Positions 63,525 to 64,000 of a stretch of DNA of 64,000 nucleotides are shown here, piece by piece. The notes under the pieces are model-generated. The model made no database searches, had not been told where the DNA came from, and was given only the letters and a program-made list of their open reading frames with translations. Origin of the DNA: Micromonospora chokoriensis (GTDB taxonomy: Bacteria; Actinomycetota; Actinomycetes; Mycobacteriales; Micromonosporaceae); assembly GCF_000718555.1 (NCBI RefSeq), contig NZ_JOAN01000002.1:62001-126000 (forward strand), in the 5' to 3' direction. Position numbers and translations under genes: made by a program. Position 1 is the stretch's first letter. The number at the start of each line of letters is the position of its first letter.

Positions 63525-64000
63525 CTACAGGAAGCTCCTCCGCTTGCGGGTGAAGAACAGGAAGGCGTACACGCAGATGAACACGATGCCGCCGAGGGCG
63601 AAGGAGATCGCCGATCCGTAGTTGAAGTTGGCCAGCGAGAACGCCTGTTGGTAGGCGTACATGTTGGGGGTGAAGTCCGTCCCGATGGTGCCCGCGGCGA
63701 GGTATCGCAGGATCTGCGGTTCGTTGAAGAACTGCAGGGTGCCGATGAGCGAGAAGACCAGGATCAGGATCAGCGCCGGCGCGATCAGCGGAATCTTGAT
63801 CCGCGTCGCGATCTGCCATCGCCCGGCACCGTCCATCCGGGCCGCCTCGTAGAGCGTCGGGTCGACGCCCTGCAACGCCGCGTACAAGATGATCATGTAG
63901 TAGCCGGCCCACTGCCAGGTGACGACGTTGAGCAGCCCGTAGAAGATCAGGTCGCTGCTCAGGAAGTCGGGTGCGGTGGCGCCGAACAGCCCGAAGATGT
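63525..64000 (-). CDS. Carbohydrate ABC transporter permease (MalF-type), 5' end outside window
   Basis: The C-terminal 158 codons are visible. They include WQWAGYYMIILYAALQGVD, the EAA loop TLYEAARMDGAGRWQIATRI ending KIPLIAPAL, and a final helix followed by the basic tail FFTRKRRSFL. The reading frame is open to base 64000, so the start and first helices lie beyond the right edge. Confidence 0.88.
   Translation of the reverse strand, partial: IFGLFGATAPDFLSSDLIFYGLLNVVTWQWAGYYMIILYAALQGVDPTLYEAARMDGAGRWQIATRIKIPLIAPALILILVFSLIGTLQFFNEPQILRYLAAGTIGTDFTPNMYAYQQAFSLANFNYGSAISFALGGIVFICVYAFLFFTRKRRSFL

Overview
The window looks like chromosomal DNA from a Micromonosporaceae-type actinomycete (Micromonospora or a close relative). 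This is inferred from very high G+C, frequent GTG starts, a SigC-like ECF sigma factor, a DtxR/IdeR-type iron box, a CebR/CelR-type operator, secreted CBM-bearing carbohydrate enzymes, and giant type VII-secretion-style proteins. No rRNA, tRNA, CRISPR array, integrase or insertion sequence was seen.

Region 1 (1-15.6 kb) is the 3' part of one enormous gene. Its 5214 visible residues contain a Pro-rich tandem repeat, four papain-fold modules of two types (the last without its cysteine), a long helical solenoid and a beta-rich C-terminal half. Its left edge is 48/60 identical to an internal stretch of the protein at 27.9-30.4 kb. That protein and its upstream neighbour (30.5-36.7 kb, about 2060 residues) form a second, split locus of the same family. 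The two neighbours share a C-terminal tail, and the larger one shares the beta-rich modules of the giant. These three genes are the least explained content of the window.

Region 2 (15.8-27.9 kb) holds a small membrane protein, sigC, an iron-box-controlled pair of ABC half-transporters with complementary degenerate ATPase domains, a mannonate-dehydratase-like enolase, a HEAT/LRV repeat protein, a cluster of palindromic repeats, a frameshifted cis-prenyl transferase, an I36-like secreted protein, a second ECF sigma factor, and a stand-alone HflX N-terminal domain with a small partner.

Region 3 (36.9-49.1 kb) is a sugar island. A secreted PQQ-type dehydrogenase with carbohydrate-binding domains precedes a tightly overlapping operon for non-phosphorylative L-fucose breakdown: dehydrogenase, lactonase, FucD, SDR and FAH hydrolase, plus a second enolase and a coupled 23-residue leader peptide. 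A GntR/FCD regulator is transcribed divergently with lutABC. Because this pathway ends in pyruvate plus L-lactate, the Lut enzymes close it to two pyruvates.

Region 4 (49-57.4 kb) contains a divergent lspA, a CopC-like protein, an oxalate-decarboxylase-type bicupin, a LuxR-type regulator, a TauD remnant, a VOC protein, an MFS transporter and a D-cysteine-desulfhydrase-like enzyme. Region 5 (57.4-64 kb) has a CBM2-GH30 xylanase behind a CebR-type palindrome, a LacI regulator, an IlvD/Edd sugar-acid dehydratase and two sugar ABC permeases, the last cut by the window edge.
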